Notes: generated from the letters alone by a model not told the origin. Positions 34,341-43,182 are shown, numbered from the stretch's first letter. The stretch is 64,000 nucleotides of DNA from Bacillota bacterium (GCA_030535235.1 JAUNCL010000004.1:1-64000), one strand, 5' to 3'. Numbers and translations: made by a program.

Positions 34341-35108
34341 TTATATACATGGTTCATGCACCCGATCTCCTTCTAGGAAATCCCGCCGGTACTGGGATGG
34401 GGTGATGCCTTCCGATTTCTTGAACGCCTTTGTAAATACCCGGTAGTCCCCATAGCCGGACTGTTCCGCCACCTCTGCAATGGAAAGGGAGGTGGAGAGC
34501 AGCAGCTTCTTCGCCTTTTCCATCCGGATATTGGTCAGATAGGTCAGGAAATTCACGCCGATCTCACTCTTGAACAGCTGGCTGATATACTGAGGATTCA
34601 AATGGAACTGTTCAGCCAAAACGGAGAGACTGATTTCCTCTTCCAGATGCTCCTGCAGATACCGGGTGATGCCGGTGATGGATCGCTCCTCCTGATTCTC
34701 CGGTTCCGTCGTAGCCGATACCCGCTGCTCAAACAGGGAGATCTTCAGGTTGTCGATGCAGGTACCGAACTCCTCGTAGTTCACAGGCTTGAGAATATAG
34801 TCCGTGATCTGCAGCCGAAGCGCCTCCCGGCAGTAGGAAAAATCGTCGTAGCCTGATACGATCACAAAGGCGGTATTGGGGTGCTTGATGCGGCTGAGCT
34901 GGATGACCTTCAGACCGTTCATGATGGGAATGTTGACATCCATGATGACGATATCCGGGCGCAGGGTGTCGATTTTTGCCAGTGCTTCCATGCCGTCGCC
35001 AGCCTCGCCCACCACCTCACAGTCGTGGGCTTGCCAGTCAAAAAGCCGCTTGAAGCCCTCACGGATCATGATCTCATCATCCACCAAAAGCACACGTAGC
35101 TTTTTCAT
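34341..35108 (-). CDS. AraC-type response regulator (YesN family)
   Basis: A 255-residue two-component regulator. The receiver domain has acidic Asp10/11, phosphoacceptor Asp57 and Lys near 107. The C-terminal AraC double HTH has SLSVLAEQFHLNPQYISQLF and SIAEVAEQSGYGDYRVFTKAFK. It overlaps the kinase stop by 4 bases (ATGA). Relatives control carbohydrate or peptide uptake; no target gene is adjacent here. Confidence 0.92.
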   Translation of the reverse strand: MKKLRVLLVDDEIMIREGFKRLFDWQAHDCEVVGEAGDGMEALAKIDTLRPDIVIMDVNIPIMNGLKVIQLSRIKHPNTAFVIVSGYDDFSYCREALRLQITDYILKPVNYEEFGTCIDNLKISLFEQRVSATTEPENQEERSITGITRYLQEHLEEEISLSVLAEQFHLNPQYISQLFKSEIGVNFLTYLTNIRMEKAKKLLLSTSLSIAEVAEQSGYGDYRVFTKAFKKSEGITPSQYRRDFLEGDRVHEPCI

Positions 35109-36412
35109 TTCACATTCTCCTCCTCCAAAGGCAGCAGCAGATGCGCCGTCACGCCGCCTCCCGCGTTTTCCGTGTACGAAAGTCCGTATTCCCGCCCGCA
35201 GAGCAGCTTGATCCGCTTCTGCACGTTCAGCATGCCGATGCTGTTGCCCGTGAGCTTGGGCGCCTGCTTGGCGTAGGTCAGGAGCATCTGATCGATTGCC
35301 GCTTTTTTCCCCTCTGCAAAGCCGCTGCCCGTATCCCGAACACAGATTTCCATGCGCCCTTCCGCTGTTTTCCGTGCGGAAATGGTCACGCTTCCCCGGT
35401 AGCCCTTGTTTTTCAGGCCGTGCAGCAGGCTGTTTTCCACGATGGGCTGCAGGATGAAGTTGGGCACCTGGACGCCGCCCAGATTCGGGTCGACGTCATA
35501 GGTGCATTCCAGCTCGGGGTAGCGGTAGCACATCAGCTCCATATAAGCCTCGAGCATCTCCAGCTCGTCGTCCAGCGCGACCATCTGCCGGTCGACCTTG
35601 ACGCTCAGCCGGAAGAAATCGACCAGCCGCATGAGCAGGTCGGCAACCGGCTTGTCCCCGTTGAGCTGCGCCTGAATGCGGATAGTGTCCAGCGTGTTAT
35701 ACAGAAAATGAGGATTGACCTGACTTTTTAAATAAAGCATGGACATCTTCTGCTCGGTCAGCTCGGCGCGCAGGATATCGGGGTTTTCCATCGTCAGGTA
35801 GAAGGACAGCGTCATCAATGTAATGCCCATACCGCTGATGAGCCAGGTGTGATGCAGACCCTGCAAAACGCAGACAATAAATTCAATCGTAAGGGCTATC
35901 CCAATGACAGTTTTTTTCTTCTTGTCGATCTGCTTCCGATTCACAGCCAGAAGTCCGGCGCAGAGCAGCAGATAAAAGGCCACAGCCCCATAGGGGACCA
36001 GCATATAGGGCCCGGATGAATAGTTCCCCTCTGGGGTCACCGTGTAGGAGATCGGCAGCAGGAAATTGCCCAGCTCCGCCACAGCCAAAAAGATTCTGGC
36101 AGGCCAGTCCAGCCGCCGGGGCTTCCCGGTCTCATCCTCCACCAGAATGGCGATATACTGATAAAACAGATAGATCACCAGCACCATGCTGCCCAAAAAC
36201 AGCCTGTGAACCGCATCGTTCAAAAACCTCGGTACGGTCTCCAAATGATGCACGGTGTAAACAGTGACCCCGTCCAACGCCAGATGAATCAGGACAACGA
36301 CCAGCAGGACAGAAAACGTCCTGTGCAGCGGCGTGCTCTTTCGCCCGGCGGAAAAATAAACACAGGCCACAAAGGCCAGAACCATGAAAAGCGCGATTTC
36401 CATTCGCAGCAT
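35105..36412 (-). CDS. Sensor histidine kinase, YesM/LytS type
   Basis: 435 residues from the ATG at 36412, which has an AAAGGGGGG ribosome site; upstream codons are not protein-like. About six to seven membrane segments fill the first 210 residues. The phospho-acceptor motif SQVNPHFLYN (His near 235) follows, then the HATPase with NSLLHGLKNKG, DTGSGF and GIGL-like NSIGMLNVQ. Signals are sensed through the membrane domain, with no large extracellular sensor. A TGCTATAAT extended -10 lies at 36440-36435. Confidence 0.9.
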   Translation of the reverse strand: MLRMEIALFMVLAFVACVYFSAGRKSTPLHRTFSVLLVVVLIHLALDGVTVYTVHHLETVPRFLNDAVHRLFLGSMVLVIYLFYQYIAILVEDETGKPRRLDWPARIFLAVAELGNFLLPISYTVTPEGNYSSGPYMLVPYGAVAFYLLLCAGLLAVNRKQIDKKKKTVIGIALTIEFIVCVLQGLHHTWLISGMGITLMTLSFYLTMENPDILRAELTEQKMSMLYLKSQVNPHFLYNTLDTIRIQAQLNGDKPVADLLMRLVDFFRLSVKVDRQMVALDDELEMLEAYMELMCYRYPELECTYDVDPNLGGVQVPNFILQPIVENSLLHGLKNKGYRGSVTISARKTAEGRMEICVRDTGSGFAEGKKAAIDQMLLTYAKQAPKLTGNSIGMLNVQKRIKLLCGREYGLSYTENAGGGVTAHLLLPLEEENVK

Positions 36413-36434
36413 ACCGATCCCCCCCTTTGCTGTC

Positions 36435-36440
36435 ATTATA
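36435..36440 (-). promoter_or_regulatory. Extended -10 element before the kinase gene
   Basis: TATAAT on the minus strand preceded by TGC (TGn extension); the -35 region (GGCAAA) is weak. It lies 23 bases upstream of the kinase ATG. Confidence 0.5.
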
Positions 36441-36581
36441 GCACAATCAGTCGGTGTTTGCCGCAGTATCTTTGCTTGGCAGCCGTCCCGTCTGCCCCCA
36501 GCACAGCTGATTGGCAAGCGCCTGGGAAGGCGCACTCTTCGGCGGTGATAAGCCGCATCGACGAAAAACCCGCTTTGTCTA

Positions 36582-36830
36582 CTATTTTACGAGATCTGAT
36601 CCTTTCACGATAGGTAGTTTTTGCAGGGAAATGTGTTTGTTTTTTAGATGGAAAAACCCACAAAACCGCCTACACGATTTGCTGTCCCACTTTTCTTTTA
36701 CCGGCAAACCTTTCAGAATCTCATCCACATAAGCTGGACTTTCCAGGGGTTTTGTGGTAACTTTATGAGGAAGATCCGAAACCCCAGGACGTCCCCCTGA
36801 TGGATCTGCCTCTGAATACCTTGGAAACAA
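36582..36830 (-). other. Unassigned small open frame in an otherwise empty stretch
   Basis: The gap 36441-36907 has no clear gene. One minus-strand frame of 82 codons contains a compact basic segment (VTTKPLESPAYVDEILKGL, VKEKWDSKSCRRFCGFF) that could be a gene remnant or a dispersed repeat. I see no good ribosome site and cannot assign it. Confidence 0.25.
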
Positions 36831-36859
36831 CGTTAAACAAATGGCTCCTGCAAGCGCAA

Positions 36860-36899
36860 CCGACTCCGCTGCGGGACGATGCGTCCACAGCGGAGTCGG
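36860..36899. repeat. 12-bp perfect inverted repeat
   Basis: CCGACTCCGCTG / CAGCGGAGTCGG with a 16-base loop that itself contains GGAC/GTCC. It lies 9 bases beyond the stop of the small minus-strand gene at 36908, with no T-tract, so a terminator role is only possible. Confidence 0.55.
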
Positions 36900-36907
36900 G
36901 TCTGTCC

Positions 36908-37078
36908 TCAGCGGGTATTTTCTTCCTCCGCACAGCCGAAGCTGTTGCGGAAATGCTCCCCAATGAGCATCAACTCCCCTGGTGTGGAGATATCCGCCTT
37001 TGAGCGGTTGATAAAGGCCCGCACCTTGGGAGGAAGTGAGGCAAAATAGGCCTCCATCTGAGGATTCTCATACTTCAT
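36908..37078 (-). CDS. Small conserved clostridial protein of unknown function
   Basis: 56 residues beginning MKYENPQMEAYFASLPP and continuing through VRAFINRSKADISTPGEL to LIGEHFRNSFG. The pattern (aromatic start, SLPP, a short amphipathic helix) is one I recall from small uncharacterised proteins of Lachnospiraceae and Oscillospiraceae. The ATG at 37078 has a GGGGTGAT site. It is divergent from the RNase gene. Confidence 0.6.
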   Translation of the reverse strand: MKYENPQMEAYFASLPPKVRAFINRSKADISTPGELMLIGEHFRNSFGCAEEENTR

Positions 37079-37147
37079 TCGTATCACCCCAAACCAGTTT
37101 TCCCGACCTGGGCAAACGAATCCCATCCAGTTTTAGGAGAATACAAC

Positions 37148-37636
37148 ATGAAAAAAAGACTTTCTGCCCTGTTCCTGGCCCTCCTGTCCCTGTTCCTGGT
37201 CTTTACCGCCTCGGGATGCGGCGACACCGCCGGTGACTTTGACCCCACCCTGTTCGTCACCACTCCGGCCTCTGACGAAGACGCGGCCATCGCCGAGGAG
37301 GGGGCTTACACCAGCAAAGAAGAGGTAGCCCTCTACCTCCACACCTACGGCCATCTGCCCGACAACTTTATTACCAAAAAAGAAGCCCAGGCCTTGGGCT
37401 GGGAAGGCGGCTCTCTGGAGCCCTACGCCCCCGGCATGTGTATCGGCGGCAGCTATTTTGGCAATTATGAGGGCCTGCTGCCTGAGAAAGACGGGCGGGA
37501 GTACCACGAGTGCGACATCGACACCCTGGGGGCTGACAGCCGGGGAGCAAAGCGCATCGTCTATTCCAACGACGGCCTGATCTACTACACAGAGGACCAC
37601 TATGCGTCCTTTGAACTTCTCTACGGGGAGGAATGA
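37148..37636 (+). CDS. Secreted barnase-type ribonuclease
   Basis: 162 residues with a signal peptide ending ASGC (Cys24; lipoprotein or simple secretion), a short acidic linker, and a guanyl-specific RNase domain. The catalytic triad of barnase (Glu73, Arg87, His102) is matched by Glu121 (YHECDID), Arg136 (AKRIVYSND) and His151 (TEDHYASF). TYGHLPDNFITKKEAQALGW is very close to the barnase N-terminal helix region. It degrades RNA outside the cell and is toxic inside. The cognate inhibitor follows directly. Confidence 0.93.
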   Translation: MKKRLSALFLALLSLFLVFTASGCGDTAGDFDPTLFVTTPASDEDAAIAEEGAYTSKEEVALYLHTYGHLPDNFITKKEAQALGWEGGSLEPYAPGMCIGGSYFGNYEGLLPEKDGREYHECDIDTLGADSRGAKRIVYSNDGLIYYTEDHYASFELLYGEE

Positions 37637-37638
37637 CC

Positions 37639-37896
37639 ATGGTCGAGCTGACGCTGGACGGGCACATTCTGGGGGATCAGGCCCTCCTCCATCCCCTGCT
37701 GGCCCGGGAGCTGTCCTTCCCCAGCTGGTATGGGGGCAACCTGGACGCCCTCTTTGACTGCCTCACCGACCTCACCCAGGAGGTCACGATTACCCTCCGG
37801 GAGGCAGATGGTCTGACGCCCTACGCCCAGCGGGTGGTCAGGGTCCTCCGGGCCGCCGCCGGGGAGAATCCCCGTATCCATCTGAATATACTCTGA
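37639..37896 (+). CDS. Barstar-family ribonuclease inhibitor
   Basis: 85 residues of the barstar fold. ELSFPSWYGGNLDALFDCLTD matches the barnase-binding helix and loop of barstar, including the YGxNLDALWDCLT core. The ATG at 37639 is spaced 7 bases from GGGGAGG; the ATG at 37633 is too close. It overlaps no gene and follows the RNase stop by 2 bases, so inhibitor and enzyme are made together. It protects the cytoplasm. Confidence 0.92.
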   Translation: MVELTLDGHILGDQALLHPLLARELSFPSWYGGNLDALFDCLTDLTQEVTITLREADGLTPYAQRVVRVLRAAAGENPRIHLNIL

Positions 37897-37900
37897 GAAA

Positions 37901-37931
37901 AGGAACCCCGCTCAGGACGAGCAGGGTTCCT
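37901..37931. terminator. Bidirectional terminator between the barstar and dsdA genes
   Basis: AGGAACCC-C-GCTC / GAGC-A-GGGTTCCT hairpin, followed by TTCTTTTT on the plus strand and TTTTC on the minus strand. It separates two convergent genes. Confidence 0.9.
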
Positions 37932-37938
37932 CTTCTTT

Positions 37939-39273
37939 TTACAAATGGGTGTTCACATATTCCTCCCGGATATTCTCCGGTACCAGGCTGCCGCCGGTGG
38001 CCCAGAGGATGTGGGTAGCCTGAGGCAGCCTTTCCACAAGGCCGTTTCGTTCCAGATAGGCCCGGGATTCCGGGAACCGGTTCAGCATCACCGGCCCCTG
38101 GATGGCTGCACAGGCGCTGGGTTCGATGAAGATATCCTCTGTCTCCAGAAGATCCCGCATGTAATCGTAGAGCTTCTCGTCCCGGAGGGTGAACTCGCCG
38201 CTGAGGATGGGCCCCATCACCTTCCCCACGAAGCCGGAGGGCCGCCCCACCGCCAGGCCGTCGGCGTGGGTGAGGCCGGTGAGGCCGATATTCTGGACGG
38301 CAATCCCGTTCTGGAGGCCGGTGGCCATGCCGAGAAGCATACAGGGGGCCTGGGTGGGCTCCACAAAGAACACATGGACTGAGTCGCCAAACATCTGCTT
38401 CAAACCGAAGGCAATGCCCCCGGGTGCGCCCCCCACGCCGCAGGGAATATAGACAAAGAGGGGATGCGCCTCATCCACCGTCACGTCCAGGTTTTTCAAC
38501 TGGCCCACCAACCGCTTGGCTGCCACGGCATAGCCCAGAAAGAGGTTTTTGGAGTTCTCATCGTCCACAAAGTAGCTTTTGGGGTTGGCGTCGGAGCTGG
38601 CTCTCCCCTGCTTCACCGCCTCGCTGTAGTCGGAGGAATACTCCATCACGGTGACGCCGTGCTGCCGGAGCAGATCCTTTTTCCACTGCTTGGCGTCGGC
38701 GGACATGTGGACGATGACCTGGAAGCCCACCGCCGCGCTCATGATGCCGATGCTCAGGCCCAGGTTCCCCGTGGACCCCACCTGGACGGTGTACTGGGAG
38801 AAGAAAGCCCGGGCTTCGGGGGTGGCCAGTTTGGTGTAGTCGTCCTCCACGCCGCTGAGCAGCCCATGCTCCAGGGCCAGATCCTCCGTGTGCTTTAACA
38901 CTTCATAGATGCCGCCCCGGGCTTTTACCGAGCCGGCGATGGCCAGGTGGCTGTCCTGCTTGAGCAGGAGTCTCCCCTCCAGACGGCTGCCGTACTTCTC
39001 ACCCAAGCGTTTCCCGAGGGTCGGGACCGGAGTGAGGGCGGACTCGATGACGCCGCCGGCGGGCAGGGTCTCGGGGAATGCGGCCATGAGGAAGGGAGCG
39101 AAGCGGGCCAGACGAACTTCCGCATCGTCAATGTCCGCCAAGGTGAGGTTGATTTCCTTGGCGCCCTCGGCCCAGGGCTTTTTCTCCGGGTTGATCCAGA
39201 CCAGCTCGGTCTCCCAGCGCAGGTCCTCTACAATGGGGCAGGAGGCCGCCAGGGACTCGTAATTTTCCAGCAT
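37939..39273 (-). CDS. dsdA: D-serine ammonia-lyase (DsdA)
   Basis: A PLP enzyme of 444 residues that deaminates D-serine to pyruvate and ammonia. The family start is seen (LRWETELVWINP), with the PLP Lys117 in IAGSVKARGGIYE, the glycine-rich phosphate loop STGNLGLSIG and PCGVGGAPGGIAFGL. The ATG at 39273 follows AGAGAGGTG; codons upstream are not conserved-looking. It stands alone, with no dsdC or dsdX beside it. Confidence 0.95.
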   Translation of the reverse strand: MLENYESLAASCPIVEDLRWETELVWINPEKKPWAEGAKEINLTLADIDDAEVRLARFAPFLMAAFPETLPAGGVIESALTPVPTLGKRLGEKYGSRLEGRLLLKQDSHLAIAGSVKARGGIYEVLKHTEDLALEHGLLSGVEDDYTKLATPEARAFFSQYTVQVGSTGNLGLSIGIMSAAVGFQVIVHMSADAKQWKKDLLRQHGVTVMEYSSDYSEAVKQGRASSDANPKSYFVDDENSKNLFLGYAVAAKRLVGQLKNLDVTVDEAHPLFVYIPCGVGGAPGGIAFGLKQMFGDSVHVFFVEPTQAPCMLLGMATGLQNGIAVQNIGLTGLTHADGLAVGRPSGFVGKVMGPILSGEFTLRDEKLYDYMRDLLETEDIFIEPSACAAIQGPVMLNRFPESRAYLERNGLVERLPQATHILWATGGSLVPENIREEYVNTHL

Positions 39274-39416
39274 ACTGCACACCTCTCTTATGATTACTTT
39301 TATTCTATCATAGCACGGGGAAAAAATTCTGTCATCCTTTTTCCAAAATTCGCGCACATACTTCTCCCTCTCCCGCGTATACTGGGTTGTATATCCCTAT
39401 GGAAGGAGGTCATCCC

Positions 39417-39530
39417 ATGGCAGAGAGCAACACCCGCCGGCTTCCGCCGCCGCCCGTCCCGGAGCCGCAGGATCTGGACGACATGATTTTTCGCTGGGAA
39501 TCCGATGTTCCAACCGTCAGCGACCGCTGA
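39417..39530 (+). CDS. Small proline-rich peptide, 37 residues
   Basis: A short frame with a perfect ribosome site (GGAAGGAGG, 5-6 bases before ATG). It starts MAESNTRRLPPPPVPEPQ and ends in an acidic/aromatic stretch (DLDDMIFRWESDVP). A TATACT box lies at 39379-39384. No family recognised. The strong initiation signal is the main support. It precedes prfB by 100 bases. Confidence 0.5.
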   Translation: MAESNTRRLPPPPVPEPQDLDDMIFRWESDVPTVSDR

Positions 39531-39565
39531 TGGGAACAATCGTCGGTTTTCCCGGCGTTTTTCCC

Positions 39566-39594
39566 TTTACAGGGGAGAAAATATCAGATATAAT
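39566..39594 (+). promoter_or_regulatory. Promoter of prfB
   Basis: TTTACA (39566-39571), 17-base spacer, TATAAT (39589-39594), 36 bases upstream of the prfB ATG. Confidence 0.8.
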
Positions 39595-39630
39595 AGTAAA
39601 TCAAGACTAAAGAATGCGAGTGATCGACAG

Positions 39631-40752
39631 ATGCTTCAATTTGACGAATATAAGGTCAAACTCAACAACCTCCTCCCCCAGCTGGACGAGCTGGAACAGG
39701 CTCTGAACCTGGAGAGCGCCGCCCGTGAGGTGGACTTCCTGGAGGCCCAGAGCTCCGCCGACGGCTTTTGGGACAATCCCGAGAAATCCCAAAAGGTCCT
39801 TCAAAAGTTAAAGCAGCTAAAAAACAAGCTGGAGTCCCAGGAAAAGCGCCGCGCCGCCTGGGAGGACATGATGGTCATGTGCGAGATGGGCAACGAGGAA
39901 GAGGACGAATCCTTCCTGCCAGAGCTGGAGGCCGAATACGCCGCCCTCATCGAAAACATGGAAGCCGCTAAGCTCCAGACCCTTCTGACCGGGGAGTACG
40001 ATTCCTCCAACGCCATTCTGGCCTTCCATGCGGGAGCCGGCGGCACGGAGGCCCAGGACTGGACCCAAATGCTCTACCGTATGTACACCCACTGGGCCGA
40101 GAGCCACAACTTTACCTACAAGATCATGGACTATCAGGAGGGCGACGAGGCCGGTCTGAAGTCTGCCACCATCATGGTTGAGGGCGAAAACGCCTACGGC
40201 TATCTCCGGGGTGAGCACGGCGTCCACCGGCTGGTCCGGGTGTCCCCCTTCGATGCCAACGCCCGCCGCCAGACCTCCTTCGCCTCCGTGGAGGTCATGC
40301 CCGACCTGCCCGAGGACGTGGAGGTGGAGATCCGCCCCGAGGATATCGAGATGCAGGTCTACCGGGCCAGCGGCGCCGGCGGCCAGCACGTCAACAAGAC
40401 CTCCTCCGCCGTTCGTCTGATCCACATCCCCACCGGTGTGGTGGTGGCCTGCCAGACCGAGCGAAGCCAGTTCCAGAACAAGGACAACTGCATGAAGATG
40501 CTCCGGGCCAAGCTGGTGGAGCTGCAGATGCAGGAGAAGGCCGAGAAGATCTCCGACCTGAAGGGCGTGCAGCTGAAGATCGAGTGGGGCAGCCAGATCC
40601 GCTCCTATGTCTTCATGCCCTACACCTTAGTGAAGGACACCCGCACAGGCTATGAGACCAGCAATGTCAACGCCGTGATGGACGGCGACCTGGACGGGTT
40701 CATCAACGCCTACCTCACCGCCCAGGCCACCGGCAACTGGGCAACCAAGTAA
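39631..40752 (+). CDS. prfB: Peptide chain release factor 2
   Basis: RF2, 373 residues, ends translation at UGA and UAA. It has the SPF recognition motif (RVSPFDANARRQTSF) and the catalytic GGQ in SGAGGQHVNKTSSAVR. The frame is continuous from the ATG: there is no in-frame UGA and no CUUUGA slip site near codon 25, so the autoregulatory frameshift found in many bacteria is absent. The start codon has only a weak ribosome site. Confidence 0.96.
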   Translation: MLQFDEYKVKLNNLLPQLDELEQALNLESAAREVDFLEAQSSADGFWDNPEKSQKVLQKLKQLKNKLESQEKRRAAWEDMMVMCEMGNEEEDESFLPELEAEYAALIENMEAAKLQTLLTGEYDSSNAILAFHAGAGGTEAQDWTQMLYRMYTHWAESHNFTYKIMDYQEGDEAGLKSATIMVEGENAYGYLRGEHGVHRLVRVSPFDANARRQTSFASVEVMPDLPEDVEVEIRPEDIEMQVYRASGAGGQHVNKTSSAVRLIHIPTGVVVACQTERSQFQNKDNCMKMLRAKLVELQMQEKAEKISDLKGVQLKIEWGSQIRSYVFMPYTLVKDTRTGYETSNVNAVMDGDLDGFINAYLTAQATGNWATK

Positions 40753-40775
40753 AACATCCTATGCTTCTTTCAGCG

Positions 40776-40811
40776 AAAATACCCTTCGGACCTGGTCCGA
40801 AGGGTATTTTT
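40776..40811 (+). terminator. prfB terminator
   Basis: AAAATACCCTTCGGACC / GGTCCGAAGGGTATTTTT hairpin with a very short loop and T5 tail. Confidence 0.92.
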
Positions 40812-40913
40812 CTGCTTTTTCTGACAAACCGTATCAAATGTATTGACTTTTCCGCTTTTTGGTGTTAAAGTTTGAAAGCATTAAAGATTATATTTCCGAA
40901 TGGAGGTCTTCCC

Positions 40914-42452
40914 GTGAAATTAGCACTTCTGATTCTCTACTTCGCCGTCATGGTGTGCATCGGTCTCTACTGCCGCAAGCACGCCACTGACGTCAACGGC
41001 TTCGTCCTGGGCGGCCGCTCCGTGGGCCCCTGGCTCACCGCCTTCGCCTACGGCACGTCCTACTTCTCCGCCGTGGTCTTCGTGGGCTACGCCGGTCAGT
41101 TCGGCTGGAAATACGGCATCGCCGCCACCTGGGCAGGCATCGGCAACGCCCTCATCGGCTCCCTGCTGGCCTGGGCCATTCTGGGCCGCCGGACCCGCAT
41201 CATGACCCAGCACTTCAACTCCGCCACCATGCCCCAGTTCTTTGGACAGCGGTTCCAGAGCAAGAGCCTGAAGATCGGCGCATCCATCATCGTCTTCGTC
41301 TTCCTCATCCCCTATACCGCTTCCCTCTTTAACGGTCTGTCCCGCCTCTTTGGTATGGCCTTCCACATTGACTACACGGTCTGTATCGTCCTCATGGGCG
41401 TCCTCACCGGAATTTACGTCATCGCCGGCGGCTACATGGCCACCGCTATCAACGACTTCATCCAGGGCTGCGTCATGCTGGTAGGCATCTGCGTGGTCAT
41501 CGGCGCTGTCCTCAGCAGCCAGGGCGGATTCATGGAGGCCCTGAAGGGTCTGGCCCAGGTCTCCGACCCCGAGATGGTCAACGGAGACGTCCCCGGTATC
41601 TTCGCCTCCTTCTTCGGCCCCGACCCCATCAACCTGGTGGGCGTGGTCATCCTCACCAGTCTGGGTACCTGGGGTCTGCCCCAGATGGTCCAGAAGTTCT
41701 ATGCCATCAAGTCCGAGCAGGCTATCCATAAGGGCACCATCATCTCCACTCTCTTCGCCTTCGTGGTGGCCGGCGGCTGCTACTTCCTGGGCGGCTTCGG
41801 CCGGCTCTTCTCCGACAAGATCGACATTGCCGCCGAGGGCTATGACTCCGTCATCCCCACCATGCTCTCGGGCCTGCCGGAGCTGCTCATCGCCGTGGTG
41901 GTGATCCTGGTCCTCTCCGCCTCCATGTCCACCCTGTCCTCCCTGGTCATCGCCTCCTCCTCTACCCTCACCATCGACCTGCTGAAGGACAACATCATCA
42001 AGGACATGAGCGACAAGAAATCCGTCTTCATCATGCGGTGCTTCATCGTGGTCTTCGTCCTGATCTCCATGGTCATCGCCATCGTCCAGTACAAGCAGTC
42101 CATCAGCTTCATCGCTCAGCTCATGGGCGTGTCCTGGGGCGCACTGGCCGGCGCATTCCTGGCCCCCTTCCTCTACGGCCTGTACTGGAAGAAGGTCACC
42201 AAGGCCGCCTGCTGGGTCAACTTCATCTTTGGCGCAGGCATCATGATCCTGAATCTGGCCTGCCGTCCCCTCTTCCCCGTGCTGCTCCAGTCCCCCATCA
42301 ACTGCGGCGCCTTCGCCATGCTGGCCGGTCTGGTCATCGTCCCGGTGATCAGCGTCTTTACCAGAAAGCCTGATCAGAATATGGTGGAAGAAGCCTTCGC
42401 CTGCTACGACAAGAAAACCCCCGTCTCTCAGAAAAACGCTCTGAGTGATTGA
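40914..42452 (+). CDS. Sodium:solute symporter (SSS family)
   Basis: A 512-residue membrane protein with about 13 transmembrane segments, of the SSS family (sodium-coupled uptake of amino acids, sugars or carboxylates). FVLGGRSVGPWLTAFAYGTSYFSA at the start and the GTWGLPQMVQKFYAIKS block are typical of the PanF/PutP branch. The GTG at 40914 follows GGAGGTCTT, favoured over an ATG 14 codons upstream. The substrate cannot be told. Confidence 0.9.
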   Translation: MKLALLILYFAVMVCIGLYCRKHATDVNGFVLGGRSVGPWLTAFAYGTSYFSAVVFVGYAGQFGWKYGIAATWAGIGNALIGSLLAWAILGRRTRIMTQHFNSATMPQFFGQRFQSKSLKIGASIIVFVFLIPYTASLFNGLSRLFGMAFHIDYTVCIVLMGVLTGIYVIAGGYMATAINDFIQGCVMLVGICVVIGAVLSSQGGFMEALKGLAQVSDPEMVNGDVPGIFASFFGPDPINLVGVVILTSLGTWGLPQMVQKFYAIKSEQAIHKGTIISTLFAFVVAGGCYFLGGFGRLFSDKIDIAAEGYDSVIPTMLSGLPELLIAVVVILVLSASMSTLSSLVIASSSTLTIDLLKDNIIKDMSDKKSVFIMRCFIVVFVLISMVIAIVQYKQSISFIAQLMGVSWGALAGAFLAPFLYGLYWKKVTKAACWVNFIFGAGIMILNLACRPLFPVLLQSPINCGAFAMLAGLVIVPVISVFTRKPDQNMVEEAFACYDKKTPVSQKNALSD

Positions 42453-42480
42453 TTCCAATTCCTATCTTCTTCCTATAAGC

Positions 42481-42520
42481 CCCCGCCCCCTTCAGAGAAT
42501 AAACTCTGAAGGGGGCGGGG
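42481..42520 (+). terminator. Symporter terminator
   Basis: A 17-bp perfect stem (CCCCGCCCCCTTCAGAG) with a 6-base loop, followed by GCCTTTAT. Confidence 0.9.
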
Positions 42521-42553
42521 GCCTTTATACTATAAAATAAACCTCACAAAAAC

Positions 42554-42577
42554 AGCCCGACGCGAATACGCCGGGCT
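42554..42577. terminator. Terminator at the end of the ior operon
   Basis: AGCCCG-A-CG / CG-C-CGGGCT hairpin with T-runs on both sides (ATTTTTTC plus strand, GTTTTTG minus strand). It can serve the leftward iorB end as well as backup for the symporter. Confidence 0.8.
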
Positions 42578-42594
42578 ATTTTTTCATATTGATT

Positions 42595-43170
42595 TTACCC
42601 CTGCTGCCCCAGGGCGAAAGCCTTCTTGTTCAGCTCCAGGACCTTGGAGGGGACGTTGGCCTCCAGGGAGGCCTGCCAGGCCTCAGGGGCGATGTCCGGG
42701 AAATAGTGGGACAGACGGCCCATGAGGACCATGTTTACCGCCTTGGTAGAACCGGCCTCCTCGGCCAGAGCCAGGCAGTCCATGGCGTCCACCTGGATGC
42801 CCTTGGCCCGCATCTTCTCCACCAGATTCTCCGGGTACTTGGCCAGACCCGCGATGACGGGCATGGGCTCCATCTGCTGGGTGTTGGTGACGATCCGGCC
42901 GGTGGGCTTTAAGTACTCGATCCAACGGGCGGCCTCCAGCAGCTCGAAGGAGACGATGTAGTCGGCCTCCCCCTTGTCGATGATGGGAGAGTAGACCTTG
43001 TCGCCAAAGCGGACATAGGTGACCACGCTGCCGCCCCGCTGGCTCATGCCGTGAACCTCGGAGACCTTGACGTCATAGCCGGCGTTCACCAGCAGGTGCC
43101 CCAGCATCTTGGAGGCCAGAAGAGAACCCTGGCCGCCCACGCCGACGATCATAATATTTACCGTTTCCAT
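42595..43170 (-). CDS. iorB: Indolepyruvate:ferredoxin oxidoreductase beta subunit
   Basis: A 191-residue gamma-type subunit of 2-oxoacid:ferredoxin oxidoreductases. It starts with a GVGGQGSLLASKMLG nucleotide-like loop and contains the SEVHGMSQRGGSVVTYVRFG motif that marks IorB. It works with IorA, 12 bases upstream, to turn aryl-pyruvates into aryl-acetyl-CoA with reduced ferredoxin. Confidence 0.94.
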   Translation of the reverse strand: METVNIMIVGVGGQGSLLASKMLGHLLVNAGYDVKVSEVHGMSQRGGSVVTYVRFGDKVYSPIIDKGEADYIVSFELLEAARWIEYLKPTGRIVTNTQQMEPMPVIAGLAKYPENLVEKMRAKGIQVDAMDCLALAEEAGSTKAVNMVLMGRLSHYFPDIAPEAWQASLEANVPSKVLELNKKAFALGQQG

Positions 43171-43182
43171 GCTTCTTCCTCC

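Noticed and set aside
39631..39760. Programmed frameshift in prfB
   Set aside because: The frame is continuous and there is no CUUUGA-type slip site or in-frame UGA.
40920..42458. Minus-strand 512-codon frame opposite the symporter
   Set aside because: Composition is Asp/Gly/His-rich, the usual reverse reading of a hydrophobic membrane protein gene.
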